Source: Actinokineospora alba
GTDB taxonomy: Bacteria > Actinomycetota > Actinomycetes > Mycobacteriales > Pseudonocardiaceae
Assembly (NCBI RefSeq): GCF_004362515.1
Contig: NZ_SNXU01000001.1
Coordinates: forward strand, 2,914,001 to 2,978,000
Direction: 5' to 3'
Length of the DNA: 64,000 nt
A program made the position numbers and the translations under genes. The notes beneath the pieces were generated by a model that saw only the letters and a list, made by a program, of their open reading frames with translations, was not told the DNA's origin and made no database searches. Below are positions 8,397 to 17,377 of this stretch, one piece after another (within the stretch, counting starts at the first letter, position 1; every line of letters starts with the position of its first letter).

Positions 8397-9284
8397 AGGG
8401 ATGTCTCGTAACCCGGTGATGGGTGTCCCGGGGTGATCGTTGATCATGGTGTGGTGCAGGTGATCTCGGCGTCCCGGTCGGAGTGGATCGTTCCGTTCAC
8501 GGGCTTGGAACCCGGCCAGTTCCGCAAGCTCGTGCGGGTCGTAGCCCAGCGTGGCGGCGAGCAGGTCACCGACGGTCGCCCTGGCCGTCAGTGGCGGCTG
8601 GACTTGGCCGACCGGGTGTTGCTGGTCGCGACCTACTGGCGGACCAACCTCACGATGCGCCAGATCGGGCCCCTGTTCGGTGTGTCGCACTCCGCGGCCC
8701 ACCGGGTCATCGACACCATCGGCCCGTTGCTGGCGCTGGCCCCGGTCCGCAAGCGGCGGATCGACCAGATCGCGATCGTCGACGGCACCCTGGTGCCAAC
8801 CCGGGATCACCGACTGGCGGCACCGTCGAAGAACTACCGGTACTCGACCAACCTGCAAGTCGCGATCGACGCCGACACCCGCTTGGTCATCGCCACCGGC
8901 GACCCCGAACCGGGCAACCGCAACGACTGCACCGTCTACCGCGACTCCGGCATCGAGCACACCCTGGCCGGGCGCCCGGTCATGGCCGACGGCGGCTACC
9001 AAGGCAACCCCGGCGTGATCATGCCTTACCGCAAACGCGCCGACGGCCAACCTCTGACCGACTGGCAAGAAGCCCTCAACACCACGCACCGCAAGGTCCG
9101 CGCCCGCGTCGAACACACCCTCGGACGCATGAAGAACTGGAAGATCCTGCGCGACTACCGCCGCGCAGCCCACACCTTGCGCGACACCGCGTCAGCGATC
9201 GCGAACCTGCACAACATCACCATCACCGGCTGACCACAGAACACCCAAGACAGCCAACAACAAGATCAGTTACGAGACATCACT
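8397..9284. mobile_element. IS5-family insertion sequence with intact ends and TA duplication
   Basis: An 888-bp element. The left end AGGGATGTCTCGTAAC (8397-8412) matches the inverted complement of 9269-9284 at 15 of 16 positions. TA lies immediately outside both ends (8395-8396 and 9285-9286), the 2-bp target duplication of the IS427-like branch of IS5. It encloses a single full-length transposase gene. Intact ends and an open gene suggest a recent, possibly active copy, in contrast to the other elements in the window. Confidence 0.88.
8433..9233 (+). CDS. IS5-family DDE transposase (DDE_Tnp_4 type)
   Basis: Catalyses movement of the surrounding element. The 266-residue protein has an N-terminal helix-turn-helix region (NLTMRQIGPLFGVSHSAAHR), then the DDE core: the first Asp in AIVDGTLVPT, the second in VMADGGYQGNPG, and the Glu in RVEHTLGRMKNWKILRDYRR. 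The segments KNYRYSTNLQVAIDADTR and GDPEPGNRNDCTVYRDS are typical of the family. No frameshift is seen. The coding region fills nearly the whole element, with about 36 bp to the left end and 51 bp to the right end. Confidence 0.92.
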   Translation: MIVDHGVVQVISASRSEWIVPFTGLEPGQFRKLVRVVAQRGGEQVTDGRPGRQWRLDLADRVLLVATYWRTNLTMRQIGPLFGVSHSAAHRVIDTIGPLLALAPVRKRRIDQIAIVDGTLVPTRDHRLAAPSKNYRYSTNLQVAIDADTRLVIATGDPEPGNRNDCTVYRDSGIEHTLAGRPVMADGGYQGNPGVIMPYRKRADGQPLTDWQEALNTTHRKVRARVEHTLGRMKNWKILRDYRRAAHTLRDTASAIANLHNITITG

Positions 9285-9863
9285 TAGCGTGTCCGACTCA
9301 GCCCAAATTTAGGCGTCCCGCCGAAATTTCTTGACCAAAGGGGTAGGATGTTGTGCCCATACGCGCAATGTTTGAACGGGCCGCCAGGCCAAGTGCATCG
9401 CTTACATAGGTTCAGGAAACCACACATCTGAAATTTCTGCGAATACTGTCATCCATGAAGGAGCGGGGCCGGTCAAGGACCACTGTTTGGTGGTTCGGCC
9501 GGGTTAGGGGTGTGCGTGATCGTGGCGGCGGGGTCAGGCCCGGGGCCGCAGGTCCCGCCCCTGAAGGGGGCTTGGCCTTGATGCCGTCGCCGACGGTCGT
9601 CGCGATCATGGAGTTGGCCGGACGGGTGCCGGGGGTGCGTCCTTCCCTGGGTCGTCGGGTTGTGGTAGGTCGTGTTTCACGAGGTCCAGCCGGTGCTGGG
9701 CGGGCAGCCCCGTCTCCGGGGTGCCGGTCATCCATTCGCGATGCCACCCGGTTTGGCCCCGGGGTGGGGCATGGTGAGGTGCGGCCGGTGATCGGGTGGG
9801 ATCAATCAAGGTTCGATCACGCCGCCGAGGGCGGCGGGGATACAGACAGCGAACGATCACGCT
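9285..9863. other. Rearranged DNA without a supported gene
   Basis: Between the IS5 right end and the paaC remnant no frame has family character. The boundary near 9863 is where paaC similarity stops abruptly, so this is probably a recombination junction rather than a natural intergenic region. Confidence 0.35.
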
Positions 9864-10129
9864 GTTGGCCAGCGCAATGTCCTCCTCGAGGTCAGGAGCG
9901 TTGCTGCACCACTGCGAGAGCCGGTGCGACATCAACAAGGCATCGCCGGCGAGCATCAGGCAGTACGTCGTGTGGTCGTGACCGCCGACGCCCTCGGGGA
10001 CAGTCGTGTCGACACCGGCCAGCGGGTCTCGAAGTCGGTCCCGAAGGCCCACCGCGACTGGTCGCCACCGAGCAGTCCGTCGTAGACGGACTCGTGGTCA
10101 ACCGGTTCGAAGGGTCGTGAATCAGTCAT
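9864..10129 (-). pseudogene. paaC: 5' remnant of paaC (phenylacetyl-CoA epoxidase structural subunit)
   Basis: PaaC is the non-catalytic ferritin-like partner in the phenylacetyl-CoA 1,2-epoxidase complex. The start at 10129 reads MTDSRPFEPVDHESVYDGL then LGGDQSRWAFGTDFE; after that the expected DPLAGVDTTVPEG continues only after a one-base frame change (a missing G near 10029). The second frame carries AYCLML-like YCLMLAGDALLMSHRL and SQWCSNAPDLEEDIALAN, the PaaC N-terminal signature, and then similarity ends at about 9864. Only roughly the first 90 residues of a normally 250-residue protein remain. It directly follows the paaB remnant, in the order of a real paa operon. Confidence 0.72.
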
Positions 10130-10136
10130 CGTCAGC

Positions 10137-10284
10137 TCACATGTGCGGAACGTTGTCGGGGATCTCGTAGAACGTCGGATGCCGGTACACCTTGTCGCCA
10201 CTGGGGGCGAAGAGGGAGTCCTTCTCGTCCGGGCTCGACGCGGTGATGTAGCCGGAACGGACCACCCAGATGCTGACGCCTTCA
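10137..10284 (-). pseudogene. paaB: 3' remnant of paaB
   Basis: The minus-strand frame ending at the TGA at 10137-10139 reads EGVSIWVVRSGYITASSP, DEKDSLFAPSGDKVYRHP and TFYEIPDNVPHM, which matches the C-terminal half of PaaB, the small bridging subunit of phenylacetyl-CoA epoxidase. Upstream of about 10284 the match stops, so the 5' half is missing. The remnant lies 7 bp before the paaC remnant, preserving the natural gene order. Confidence 0.7.
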
Positions 10285-10555
10285 TATACGCGTCAGCTTC
10301 AAGGAACGCCCGACGCGCCGACGAGCCGGACCGTCATTCTTAGCTGTCAAGGTCGCCAACAATGAGTCCGCGCCCCGCGACCTGATCCTTGAACCGGTTC
10401 GGGAAGGACATGGTGGACGACGGCATCGACCGAGGCGTACTGCGACCCCGGCTGCTGTTCTCCACGCACTGTTCCCTTTAGCCGTCGGCGTCACCGTTGA
10501 AAAGGTCGGCTGCCGGTCTCGTTCTTATGGTCGCCTTCACCACTGGGCGGCGCCC
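10285..10555. other. Short non-coding stretch between the paa remnant and the peptidase gene
   Basis: Nothing recognisable. It separates decayed DNA from the 3' end of the long catabolic operon and may contain the operon terminator, though no strong hairpin is obvious. Confidence 0.3.
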
Positions 10556-11905
10556 TCAAGCCTGGCGGAGGAACTCGTCCAGAACTCTTACCCCGAACCG
10601 GATCGAATCCACGGGAACTCTCTCGTCGACGCCGTGGAACAGCGCGGCGAAGTCCAAGTCCGGAGGGAGTAACAGGGGCGTGAACCCGAAGTGGCGAATG
10701 TCGAGCTGAGCGAACCGCTTCGCGTCGGTACCGCCGGACATCATGTAGGGCAGCGCGATCGCCCCTGGATCGTGCTTAAGCAGCGCGGCGACCATCGTGT
10801 CGACGAGGCCGCCATCAAATGTCGTCACAACGCTGTCCTGCTCGTGCCACTCAAGCTCGATCTTCGGGCCGAGGAGGGTCGCCAGTTCCGCGTCGAAGGC
10901 TTCGCGCCGCCCGGGCAGAAGGCGGCAATCGACTTCCGCCTCGGCGACCGCAGGGATGACGTTCGACTTATAGCCGGCGTTCACCATCGTGACGTTCGCC
11001 GTGTCGCGGATGGTCGCCCCGATGATCCGCGACAGGCCACCGAGTCGATCGACGACGTCTTCCGCGTCCTCGTCGTGGGCGAAGGCCCACCCACCTGCCT
11101 GGCTGATCCCGTGGAGGAACTCACGAACGGTGGGCGTGATCGTCACTGGGAAGCGGTGTCGGCCCAAGATGGTCAAGGCCTCGCTGAGCCTCTCGATGGG
11201 GTTATCTTCGACGATCATGGAGCCGTGACCGGCAACGCCGCGCGCCCGGATCTTGAGCCACCGTTTGCTCTTCTCCGCTGTCTGGATGAGGTAGGCCCGA
11301 ATGCCGTTGTCGAGCGTGTGGGAGAAGCCGCCGACTTCGCCGATCGCTTCGGTGACGCCGTCGAGAAGCTCGGGGCGCGTGCGCACGAGGTACCCGGCGC
11401 CCAGGCGTCCGCCCGCTTCCTCGTCGGCGACGAATGCGAAAACAATGTCGCGGGCGGGAACGATGTTGTGCCTCTTGTAGCGAACGGCTAGCGAGAGAGC
11501 CATGGCGACCATATGCTTCATGTCCACGGCTCCTCGGCCCCACACGTATCCGTCGTGGATCTCTCCCGAGAGGGGGTGGATGGTCCAGTCGAAGGGGTCC
11601 GCGGGCACGACATCGAGGTGTGCGTGCACGAGCAAGCCTCCGCGCTCTCGGTCAGCGCCCTCCAGACGAGCAACCACTGAGTGGCGATCGTTTCCGGCGT
11701 CGACGTAGCTCACTTCGTAGCCCGCGTCGCTGAGTGCCGTGGCGACGAACTCGGCTGAGGTACGTTCCCCCACCGTTGTCTCGTCCTCACCTGTGTTGGT
11801 GGAGTCGATTCGGATGAGCGCGCTGAGAAGGTCGAGGGCGTAAGCCGCCGTGTCCTCGATGCTCGGCGCGGGCACGAGATCACCGCGGTGCTCAGGCCTG
11901 GGCAT
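10556..11905 (-). CDS. M20-family metallopeptidase / N-acyl-amino-acid deacylase
   Basis: Zinc amidohydrolase of the ArgE/DapE/ACY1/CPG2 group, expected to cleave an amide or peptide bond of an imported compound. The 449-residue protein has the first metal motif LLVHAHLDVVPAD with His96 and Asp98, a WGRGAVDMKHMVAM metal-bridging segment, the DEEAGGRLGAGYL catalytic/metal glutamate pair, and the lid-domain piece ARGVAGHGSMI typical of the dimerisation domain. The C-terminal GGTDAKRF supplies the last metal histidine-type loop region. Its start overlaps the upstream amidohydrolase gene by 14 bp. As the last gene of the uptake operon it probably processes the transported substrate in the cytoplasm; there is no signal peptide. 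Confidence 0.88.
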   Translation of the reverse strand: MPRPEHRGDLVPAPSIEDTAAYALDLLSALIRIDSTNTGEDETTVGERTSAEFVATALSDAGYEVSYVDAGNDRHSVVARLEGADRERGGLLVHAHLDVVPADPFDWTIHPLSGEIHDGYVWGRGAVDMKHMVAMALSLAVRYKRHNIVPARDIVFAFVADEEAGGRLGAGYLVRTRPELLDGVTEAIGEVGGFSHTLDNGIRAYLIQTAEKSKRWLKIRARGVAGHGSMIVEDNPIERLSEALTILGRHRFPVTITPTVREFLHGISQAGGWAFAHDEDAEDVVDRLGGLSRIIGATIRDTANVTMVNAGYKSNVIPAVAEAEVDCRLLPGRREAFDAELATLLGPKIELEWHEQDSVVTTFDGGLVDTMVAALLKHDPGAIALPYMMSGGTDAKRFAQLDIRHFGFTPLLLPPDLDFAALFHGVDERVPVDSIRFGVRVLDEFLRQA

Positions 11906-13550
11906 AGATGATCTCTCCGTCGAGCACCGTGTAGCGAACTGTTAGGTGCGGGATGTCGTGCGGGTCTGCGGTGAGTAGGTCGCCGTCCAAGACGCAGAGA
12001 TCGGCGACCTTGCCGGTCTCGATGGAGCCTTTCCAGCCTTCGGCGCCGTCTTGCCAGGCGGCGTTAATCGTGTACGTGCGGAGAGCGGCCTCGAGGTCGA
12101 TGCGCTGGTCGGGACCCGACACAGCACCACTCCCCCTCGCTTCGCGCAGGATCATGGTCGAGATGCCTTGCAGCCAATCGGGGGATGTGACAGGCGCATC
12201 CGACCCGCTGGTCACGGTCACCCCGGCTGCGAGGGCGTCGCGGTAGGGCATCTCGTATCCGGCGCGCTCCGGCCCAACGACGTCGTTCTCGGCGTCTGCG
12301 ATGACCCATTTGATGGTGGGGTTCATGTTGGCGCCGAACCCGTTCGCGCTAAGCAGAGTCATGCTGGCACGGCTCAGGAAGTCGGCGTGAATGATGTAGT
12401 GGCGCGGGTCGGCGTTCGGTGCGTCGCGCTGGGCGGTGATAAATCCTGCGACGACTGCGTCGATTGCGCGATCGCCGGTGACGTGCACTCCGATCTGGTG
12501 CCCGCACCGGTGAGCGTGCTCAATCATGGTGTGGAGCTCGGCGATGCGTACGTCGTCGGTGTCGCCGTGCGTTGAGAGGCAGCCGTGGCCGCCGTCCTCG
12601 TACGGCTCACTCATCCACGAGGTGCGGTTGGGTGGGATGCCGTCGGCGAAGATTTTGACCCCGGCGATGCGGAACCGGAGCTGGTTGGTGCCGGTCGGCG
12701 TGGGCCAATTGTCAAGAACGTCCTTGAAATCGGCCGCGGTGCCCACAGGCCGCTGCGGCAGCAGCAGTCCGGTGACGCGTGCGTGGAGCCGACCCTCCGC
12801 GGCCAGGGCCTCGTAGGCGTCGACCTCGGAGGCCGTGAGTCCCGGATCCGTGTAGCTGGTGATCCCGCGCCGGGCACACTCGGCCACCGCGGCTTCGATG
12901 GCGTCAATTTGCTCGGCACGAGATGGGGCGGGGATCGCTTCGCTGAAGACAGCGACCGCCGCCTCGCGGACGATCCCGGTGGGTTCGCCGTCCTCAGTAT
13001 CGATGATCCCGCCGGGCGGAGTTGCCACTCGCGTGCCGAGCCCGGTGGTCGCGATTGCGACTGTGTTGACCCACGCCGCGTGACCCGAGAAATCGGTGAG
13101 AAGAACGGGATGATGGGGGCTGACAGCGTCTAGGTCGCGTCTGTGCGGCGCCCGAGACCGATCGGCACGGCACTCCGCGAGGAGGGCCTGGTCCCAGCCG
13201 CGTCCGCGAATCCAGGTCCCCGGCGGTGTGGTCTCGGCTGCAGTGCCCACAGCCCGCACGATCTCGGCGATGGACATCACGCTGGGGTGGAGGAGGTCGA
13301 GCACCATCGGAGGCCGGGTCATGCCGTAGCCCACGCCGTGCAGGTGGGCGTCGTTGATGCCCGGCACGACGGTGGCGCCATCGAGTTCGATCACGGTCGT
13401 CTCGGGACCGATCATCGAGACGACGTCGCCGTCGGCTCCAACCGCGACGATCGTGCCACGACGGATTGCCACGGCGGACGCGACCGTAAACGCGGGGTCC
13501 ACAGTGAGCACTTTTCCCCGCCGGAGGACGAGGTCGGCTGTCTGGCTCAA
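11892..13550 (-). CDS. YtcJ-like amidohydrolase (amidohydrolase family 3)
   Basis: Metal-dependent hydrolase of the amidohydrolase superfamily; members act on N-formyl groups, carbamoyl groups or related amides. The 552-residue protein opens with the small beta-sandwich (VLTVDPAFTVASAVAIRRG) followed by the HxH metal motif INDAHLHGVGYG. Further conserved pieces are the RGRGWDQALL loop, GVKIFADGIPP, the VHVTGDRAIDAVVAGF histidine motif, HYIIHADFLS and the late Asp in SGSDAPVTSPDW. All are as expected for an active YtcJ-type enzyme. It starts 4 bp inside the deacetylase gene. The specific substrate is unknown; the neighbours suggest an N-substituted amino compound. Confidence 0.86.
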   Translation of the reverse strand: MSQTADLVLRRGKVLTVDPAFTVASAVAIRRGTIVAVGADGDVVSMIGPETTVIELDGATVVPGINDAHLHGVGYGMTRPPMVLDLLHPSVMSIAEIVRAVGTAAETTPPGTWIRGRGWDQALLAECRADRSRAPHRRDLDAVSPHHPVLLTDFSGHAAWVNTVAIATTGLGTRVATPPGGIIDTEDGEPTGIVREAAVAVFSEAIPAPSRAEQIDAIEAAVAECARRGITSYTDPGLTASEVDAYEALAAEGRLHARVTGLLLPQRPVGTAADFKDVLDNWPTPTGTNQLRFRIAGVKIFADGIPPNRTSWMSEPYEDGGHGCLSTHGDTDDVRIAELHTMIEHAHRCGHQIGVHVTGDRAIDAVVAGFITAQRDAPNADPRHYIIHADFLSRASMTLLSANGFGANMNPTIKWVIADAENDVVGPERAGYEMPYRDALAAGVTVTSGSDAPVTSPDWLQGISTMILREARGSGAVSGPDQRIDLEAALRTYTINAAWQDGAEGWKGSIETGKVADLCVLDGDLLTADPHDIPHLTVRYTVLDGEIIYAQA

Positions 13551-14392
13551 CTGACGCTCTTCCAGTCGCTGACCGCTTCCGACATGGTCCTAAAGGGAAC
13601 GTTTAGTTCCTTCGCCCGGCGGATAAAGTTCTCGACGGTGTGGAGCTTGCTGGCCCTTCCGATCGCAGCGGGGTGCCAGACACCAGTGAGGGTTCCGCCG
13701 GGAACGCGGTCGACCATGAACTCCAGATCGGCCACCCATCGCTTGCCGAGGGCGACGACGTCGGTACTGGCAGGCAGTACTAGTCCGGGAGTCATGACGA
13801 ACTCGAGCAGGACAAAGTCGATGATGGTACCCAGTGGCACTTCGACGAGGTCGAGCTCCGGGCCGAACTCGACAGGCATGTCCGGGTCGACGACGTCGCC
13901 GGTCCGGCATCGGTACATCCCGTAGTCACTACCCCACAGGCTGCTGTCATACGTGAAGCTGTACTCGGCGAGCAGGCGCGTGGAGTTCGGAGAGAGGTCG
14001 GCGGAGGGTGACCGGTAGCCGGCGGGAACAACTCCGAGCACTTTGTCGAGAGCTTCCAAGCCACGCTCAAGCATGCGCCGCTCCGCAGGCTCCTCCAGAT
14101 GCGTGGGAACCTCGTGGGCGTAGCCGTGATGGCCGATCTCGTGGCCGGAGTCGCGGATACGCTTGCAGACGTCGGGAAAGGCCTCGGCGTCCATCCCGGG
14201 AATAAACCAGGTTGACTTGACGCCTTCTCGGTCGAGCAGGTCGAGGATGCGAGGGGCGGCAACCCGGGCCGCGAACTCTCCGCGCGAGACATAGGTCGGC
14301 GAGGTCAAGCCAAGCGTTCCGACCCAGGCGGAAATGGCGTCCAGATCGAAGCTGAGGCAGACGGACGTCTCCTTGGCGAGGGTTTCATTCAT
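13547..14392 (-). CDS. Polysaccharide deacetylase family protein (NodB / PuuE-like)
   Basis: Carbohydrate esterase 4 fold, removing N-acetyl or related groups, or acting as a cyclic amidohydrolase in the PuuE subgroup. The 281-residue product has the catalytic and metal Asp motif SFDLDAISAWVG near the N-terminus, the second motif GHEIGHHGYAHEVP with the metal histidines, and later GYRSPSADLSPN with the conserved Arg-Ser-Pro loop. There is no signal peptide, so the enzyme acts inside the cell on something brought in, rather than on the wall. It follows the ATPase gene by 76 bp and overlaps the amidohydrolase gene by 4 bp. Confidence 0.85.
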   Translation of the reverse strand: MNETLAKETSVCLSFDLDAISAWVGTLGLTSPTYVSRGEFAARVAAPRILDLLDREGVKSTWFIPGMDAEAFPDVCKRIRDSGHEIGHHGYAHEVPTHLEEPAERRMLERGLEALDKVLGVVPAGYRSPSADLSPNSTRLLAEYSFTYDSSLWGSDYGMYRCRTGDVVDPDMPVEFGPELDLVEVPLGTIIDFVLLEFVMTPGLVLPASTDVVALGKRWVADLEFMVDRVPGGTLTGVWHPAAIGRASKLHTVENFIRRAKELNVPFRTMSEAVSDWKSVS

Positions 14393-14468
14393 GTGGTGCT
14401 CCTGCTCTAGCCGCAGCTCCGGCCCTGGAGTGCGACGTTGTCGTCTTGGCGTGAGGGTGCATATTTAG

Positions 14469-15503
14469 TCAGTGTCCATTGGTCGGTTCGGGCGCTTGAT
14501 GCCCGCTGACGGCCTCCGTGCGGAGTGGAAAGTGGCAAGCCACTCGGCGCTGCCCATCGGCGATGTCGTCGAAGCTGGGTGCCTCCGTGGCACAGCGCGT
14601 CCGCTCTGGGATCACCAGGGGACCCACGGGACATCGAGGATGGAACACGCAGCCGGGCGGCGGTGCCGCTGGGTCGGGAACCGCGTCTGCTCCCAGTGTC
14701 GGGGTCGCGTTCGTCAGCAGTGTCCCCTTACGATCGGGGACGCTGTCGAGCAGAACGCGGGTATAGGGGTGGGCGGGATGGTCGAGCACGGTCATGTTTC
14801 CGGCCTCCATCATCTTGCCCAAGTACAGGACGCCGATCTCGGTGCACAGGTAGCGGGCGAGCGCTAGGTCGTGGGTGATGAACACCATGCCGATGCCAAG
14901 ATCTGCCTGAAGGGACCGAAGCAGGTTGAGGACTTCGGCCTGGACTGATGAGTCGAGTGCCGCGGTGACCTCGTCGGCGACCAGAACGCGCGGTTTGGCG
15001 GCCAGCGCGCGGGCGATAACGATCCGCTGCCGCTGGCCACCAGAGAACTCGTGGGGCAGGCGGTCCGCGGCCGAGGCGTCCAGAGCGACCTTCTCGAGGA
15101 GGTCGTTCACGCGTTGCCGGTGGGCGCCGAGTGAGGATCTCCGAGGGTCGATCGCCTCCGCGATTGCGCGGCCAACCGTCATGCGTGGGTCGAGCGAACT
15201 GTATGGGTCCTGAGGTACCAGCTGCACCAACCTGCGCCGGTTGCGCATGACGCGACTCCGCGCGGTCGTGAGCGGGTCTCCGGCCAGCAGGACTGACCCT
15301 CCCATTGGCGACAGTTGTCCGACGAGTACCTTCGCCAACGTCGACTTGCCGGAACCGGACTCTCCTACTACGCCAACGGTCTGACCGGGCGTCACGGCAA
15401 GATCGACGCGGTGCAGGATGCGCCCCGAGCGGCTCGCGCGGCCGTAGCCCGCCTCGATTGCTTGCGCTTGGAGGATGGGAGCGCGGGGCTGTGGGTTGGT
15501 CAT
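14469..15503 (-). CDS. Oligopeptide/dipeptide ABC transporter ATPase (DppF-like)
   Basis: Second ATPase of a peptide-type importer. The start ATG at 15503 (MTNPQPRAPILQAQ) is set by a 4-bp overlap with the upstream fused permease-ATPase gene; longer upstream reading frame is not family-like. The 344-residue protein has Walker A GESGSGKSTLAKVL, Q-loop QLVPQDPYSSLDPRMTVG, signature EFSGGQRQRIVIARAL, Walker B VLVADEVTAALDSSVQAE and H-loop FITHDLALARYLC. The C-terminal oligo_HPY domain is present, with PHPYT-type HPAHPYTRVLLDSVPDRKG and the cysteine-bearing CVFHPRCPVGP. All nucleotide-binding motifs are intact. Confidence 0.93.
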   Translation of the reverse strand: MTNPQPRAPILQAQAIEAGYGRASRSGRILHRVDLAVTPGQTVGVVGESGSGKSTLAKVLVGQLSPMGGSVLLAGDPLTTARSRVMRNRRRLVQLVPQDPYSSLDPRMTVGRAIAEAIDPRRSSLGAHRQRVNDLLEKVALDASAADRLPHEFSGGQRQRIVIARALAAKPRVLVADEVTAALDSSVQAEVLNLLRSLQADLGIGMVFITHDLALARYLCTEIGVLYLGKMMEAGNMTVLDHPAHPYTRVLLDSVPDRKGTLLTNATPTLGADAVPDPAAPPPGCVFHPRCPVGPLVIPERTRCATEAPSFDDIADGQRRVACHFPLRTEAVSGHQAPEPTNGH

Positions 15504-17377
15504 CGAGACATCGTTTCCTGAGTAGCGGGAGCCATGGCGTGACAGGACACCTCGCCGTCGCCGTGTCGCTGCAGGGCGGGGGCGACAGTGAGGCACGTTT
15601 CGTGAACGAGAGGGCAGCGGGCGGCGAAGGCGCACCCGCGGATGTAGTCGGCCGGCTCCGGCGGGCGTCCGTGCAGCGCTTGCAGAGGTTGCGTGACATC
15701 GGTTTGGGAGTCGAGTGCGGCCGCCAGAAGCGCCTGGGTGTACGGGTGCATCACGTGTCCCGATCGCAGGTCCTCGGTGGTCACCTCCTCGACGATGCTG
15801 CCTGCATACATGACGTAGATGCGGTCGCACATCGTGGCCACGACGTTGATGTCGTGCGAGATGAGGAGCATCGCCATGTCGTGCGAGGTCGTGAGCTGCT
15901 TCATGAGGCGAAGCACGTCGGCTTGTACGGTGACGTCGAGTGCCGTTGTCGGCTCGTCCGCGATTAGCAGCTTGGGCTCGGAGAGCAGAGCCATCGCGAT
16001 CATGGCTCGCTGCCGCATGCCGCCGGAGAGCTCGTGGGGGTACTGGCGCATCCGCAGCCGCGGATTGGAGATGCGGACCTCCGCGAGTCTGTTAAGTGCT
16101 TCGTCCCAAGCTTGCTTCTTGGCGAGCCCCCGGTGCACCCGGGCAACCTCGGTCAGCTGCGCGCCGAGTCGCATGGCGGGATTGAAGCACGACGACGGGT
16201 CCTGGAAGACCACGCCGAGGTCGGTCGCGATGTGCTTGGGAGGCACGATGTCGGGGTCAGCCAGGCTGGCGCCGGCGACGTTCAGGGTCGCTGCCGACCA
16301 CACGAGTTGAGGCGAAGCTAGGCGGGCGGTCGCCATGGCCGTCAATGATTTGCCCGAACCAGATTCGCCCACCAGCCCAACGATCTCACCTGCCCGGATG
16401 TGGAAGCTGATTCCCCGGACCAGGGGGATGTCGTCGACGTCCTCGCCGGCGCCGATCTTGAGCTGCCGGACTTTCACAACGTCCGAGCACGACATCTCCT
16501 CGTACGTGTCCTCGCTGGTCTTGCCGGCGAGGGGCGCACTGCTCGCCCGCCGTGTTCGGGCGCCGCTCCGAGGTTGGAAGTAGGCGTCGAACCCGTCACC
16601 CAGGAGCCCAGCGGCGAGTCCGGTGATGAGGATGGCGATCGAGGGACCGAATACCGCAGCGGGTGCCTGGTACATGTCGCGCAGACCGGCTGCGAGCAGT
16701 TGGCCCCAGTCGTAATCGGGCTGTTGAACGCCTAGGCCGATGAAGCTGAGCCCGGAGAGGGCGATGATGCTGGTTGCGAACACGACCGAAACGAGCACGA
16801 GTAGGGGTGCGGCGATGTTGGGCAGCACGTGGCGAAGCGCCAGTCGCCCCCCGGGTACGCCGAGCAACCGCGCGAGGCTGATGTAGTCCTTAGTCAGCAC
16901 GACTGCTGTCAGTTTGTTCGCGAGACGTGCGAACTGCGGGACGAGAGCGACCCCAACGCCGACGGCTACGGAGACCTTGCCGGGGTTGAAGATGGCGATG
17001 ATCGCGATGGCGATGATGATAGGCGGATAGCTGACCAGAAGGTCGACCAGGCGGGCGCCGAGTTGGCGCGTGCGCAGGGAGCCGAGTGCGGCGAGTGCAC
17101 CGAACCCGATCCCCACGATGCTGGCGATCAGGGTGGAAGCCAGGGCCATCAGGAGGGTCAGGCGGGTCGCGACCAGCGTGCGGGCGAGAATGTCGCGGCC
17201 GAAAGCGTCAGTGCCCAGCCAGTGCGCCGCAGCCGGTCCCTGGCGAACGTCGGCCGTGAGCTGCTCTGCATGATCACCAAGCAGGAGCGGGCCCAAAATC
17301 GCGACCAAGATGATGAGTGCAAGCAGCGAGCTACCCGCGATCAGCATCGCAGGCGGCCGCTGGGAACGCTGGGTCAT
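15500..17377 (-). CDS. Fused peptide ABC transporter permease (DppC-like) and ATPase (DppD-like)
   Basis: One 625-residue polypeptide joins two subunits that are normally separate. Residues 1 to about 270 are the DppC-type permease: N-terminal helix AMLIAGSSLLALIILVAIL, the GTDAFGRDILARTLVATR loop, and the EAA motif region with ALRHVLPNIAAPLLVL. A short linker (about 270-300) leads to a complete ATPase: Walker A GESGSGKSLTAMATA, QDPSSCFNPAMRLG, signature LSGGMRQRAMIAMAL, Walker B LLIADEPTTALDVTVQAD, H-loop ISHDINVVATMC, then the oligo_HPY tail with CAFAARCPLVHETC. Such DppC-DppD fusions are known in actinobacterial peptide transporters. It overlaps its upstream and downstream neighbours by 4 bp each. 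Confidence 0.92.
   Translation of the reverse strand: MTQRSQRPPAMLIAGSSLLALIILVAILGPLLLGDHAEQLTADVRQGPAAAHWLGTDAFGRDILARTLVATRLTLLMALASTLIASIVGIGFGALAALGSLRTRQLGARLVDLLVSYPPIIIAIAIIAIFNPGKVSVAVGVGVALVPQFARLANKLTAVVLTKDYISLARLLGVPGGRLALRHVLPNIAAPLLVLVSVVFATSIIALSGLSFIGLGVQQPDYDWGQLLAAGLRDMYQAPAAVFGPSIAILITGLAAGLLGDGFDAYFQPRSGARTRRASSAPLAGKTSEDTYEEMSCSDVVKVRQLKIGAGEDVDDIPLVRGISFHIRAGEIVGLVGESGSGKSLTAMATARLASPQLVWSAATLNVAGASLADPDIVPPKHIATDLGVVFQDPSSCFNPAMRLGAQLTEVARVHRGLAKKQAWDEALNRLAEVRISNPRLRMRQYPHELSGGMRQRAMIAMALLSEPKLLIADEPTTALDVTVQADVLRLMKQLTTSHDMAMLLISHDINVVATMCDRIYVMYAGSIVEEVTTEDLRSGHVMHPYTQALLAAALDSQTDVTQPLQALHGRPPEPADYIRGCAFAARCPLVHETCLTVAPALQRHGDGEVSCHAMAPATQETMSR

Noticed and set aside
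10282..10494. Short minus-strand frames upstream of the paaB remnant, considered as the missing 5' half of paaB or paaA
   Set aside because: None matches PaaA or PaaB beyond the segment already listed.
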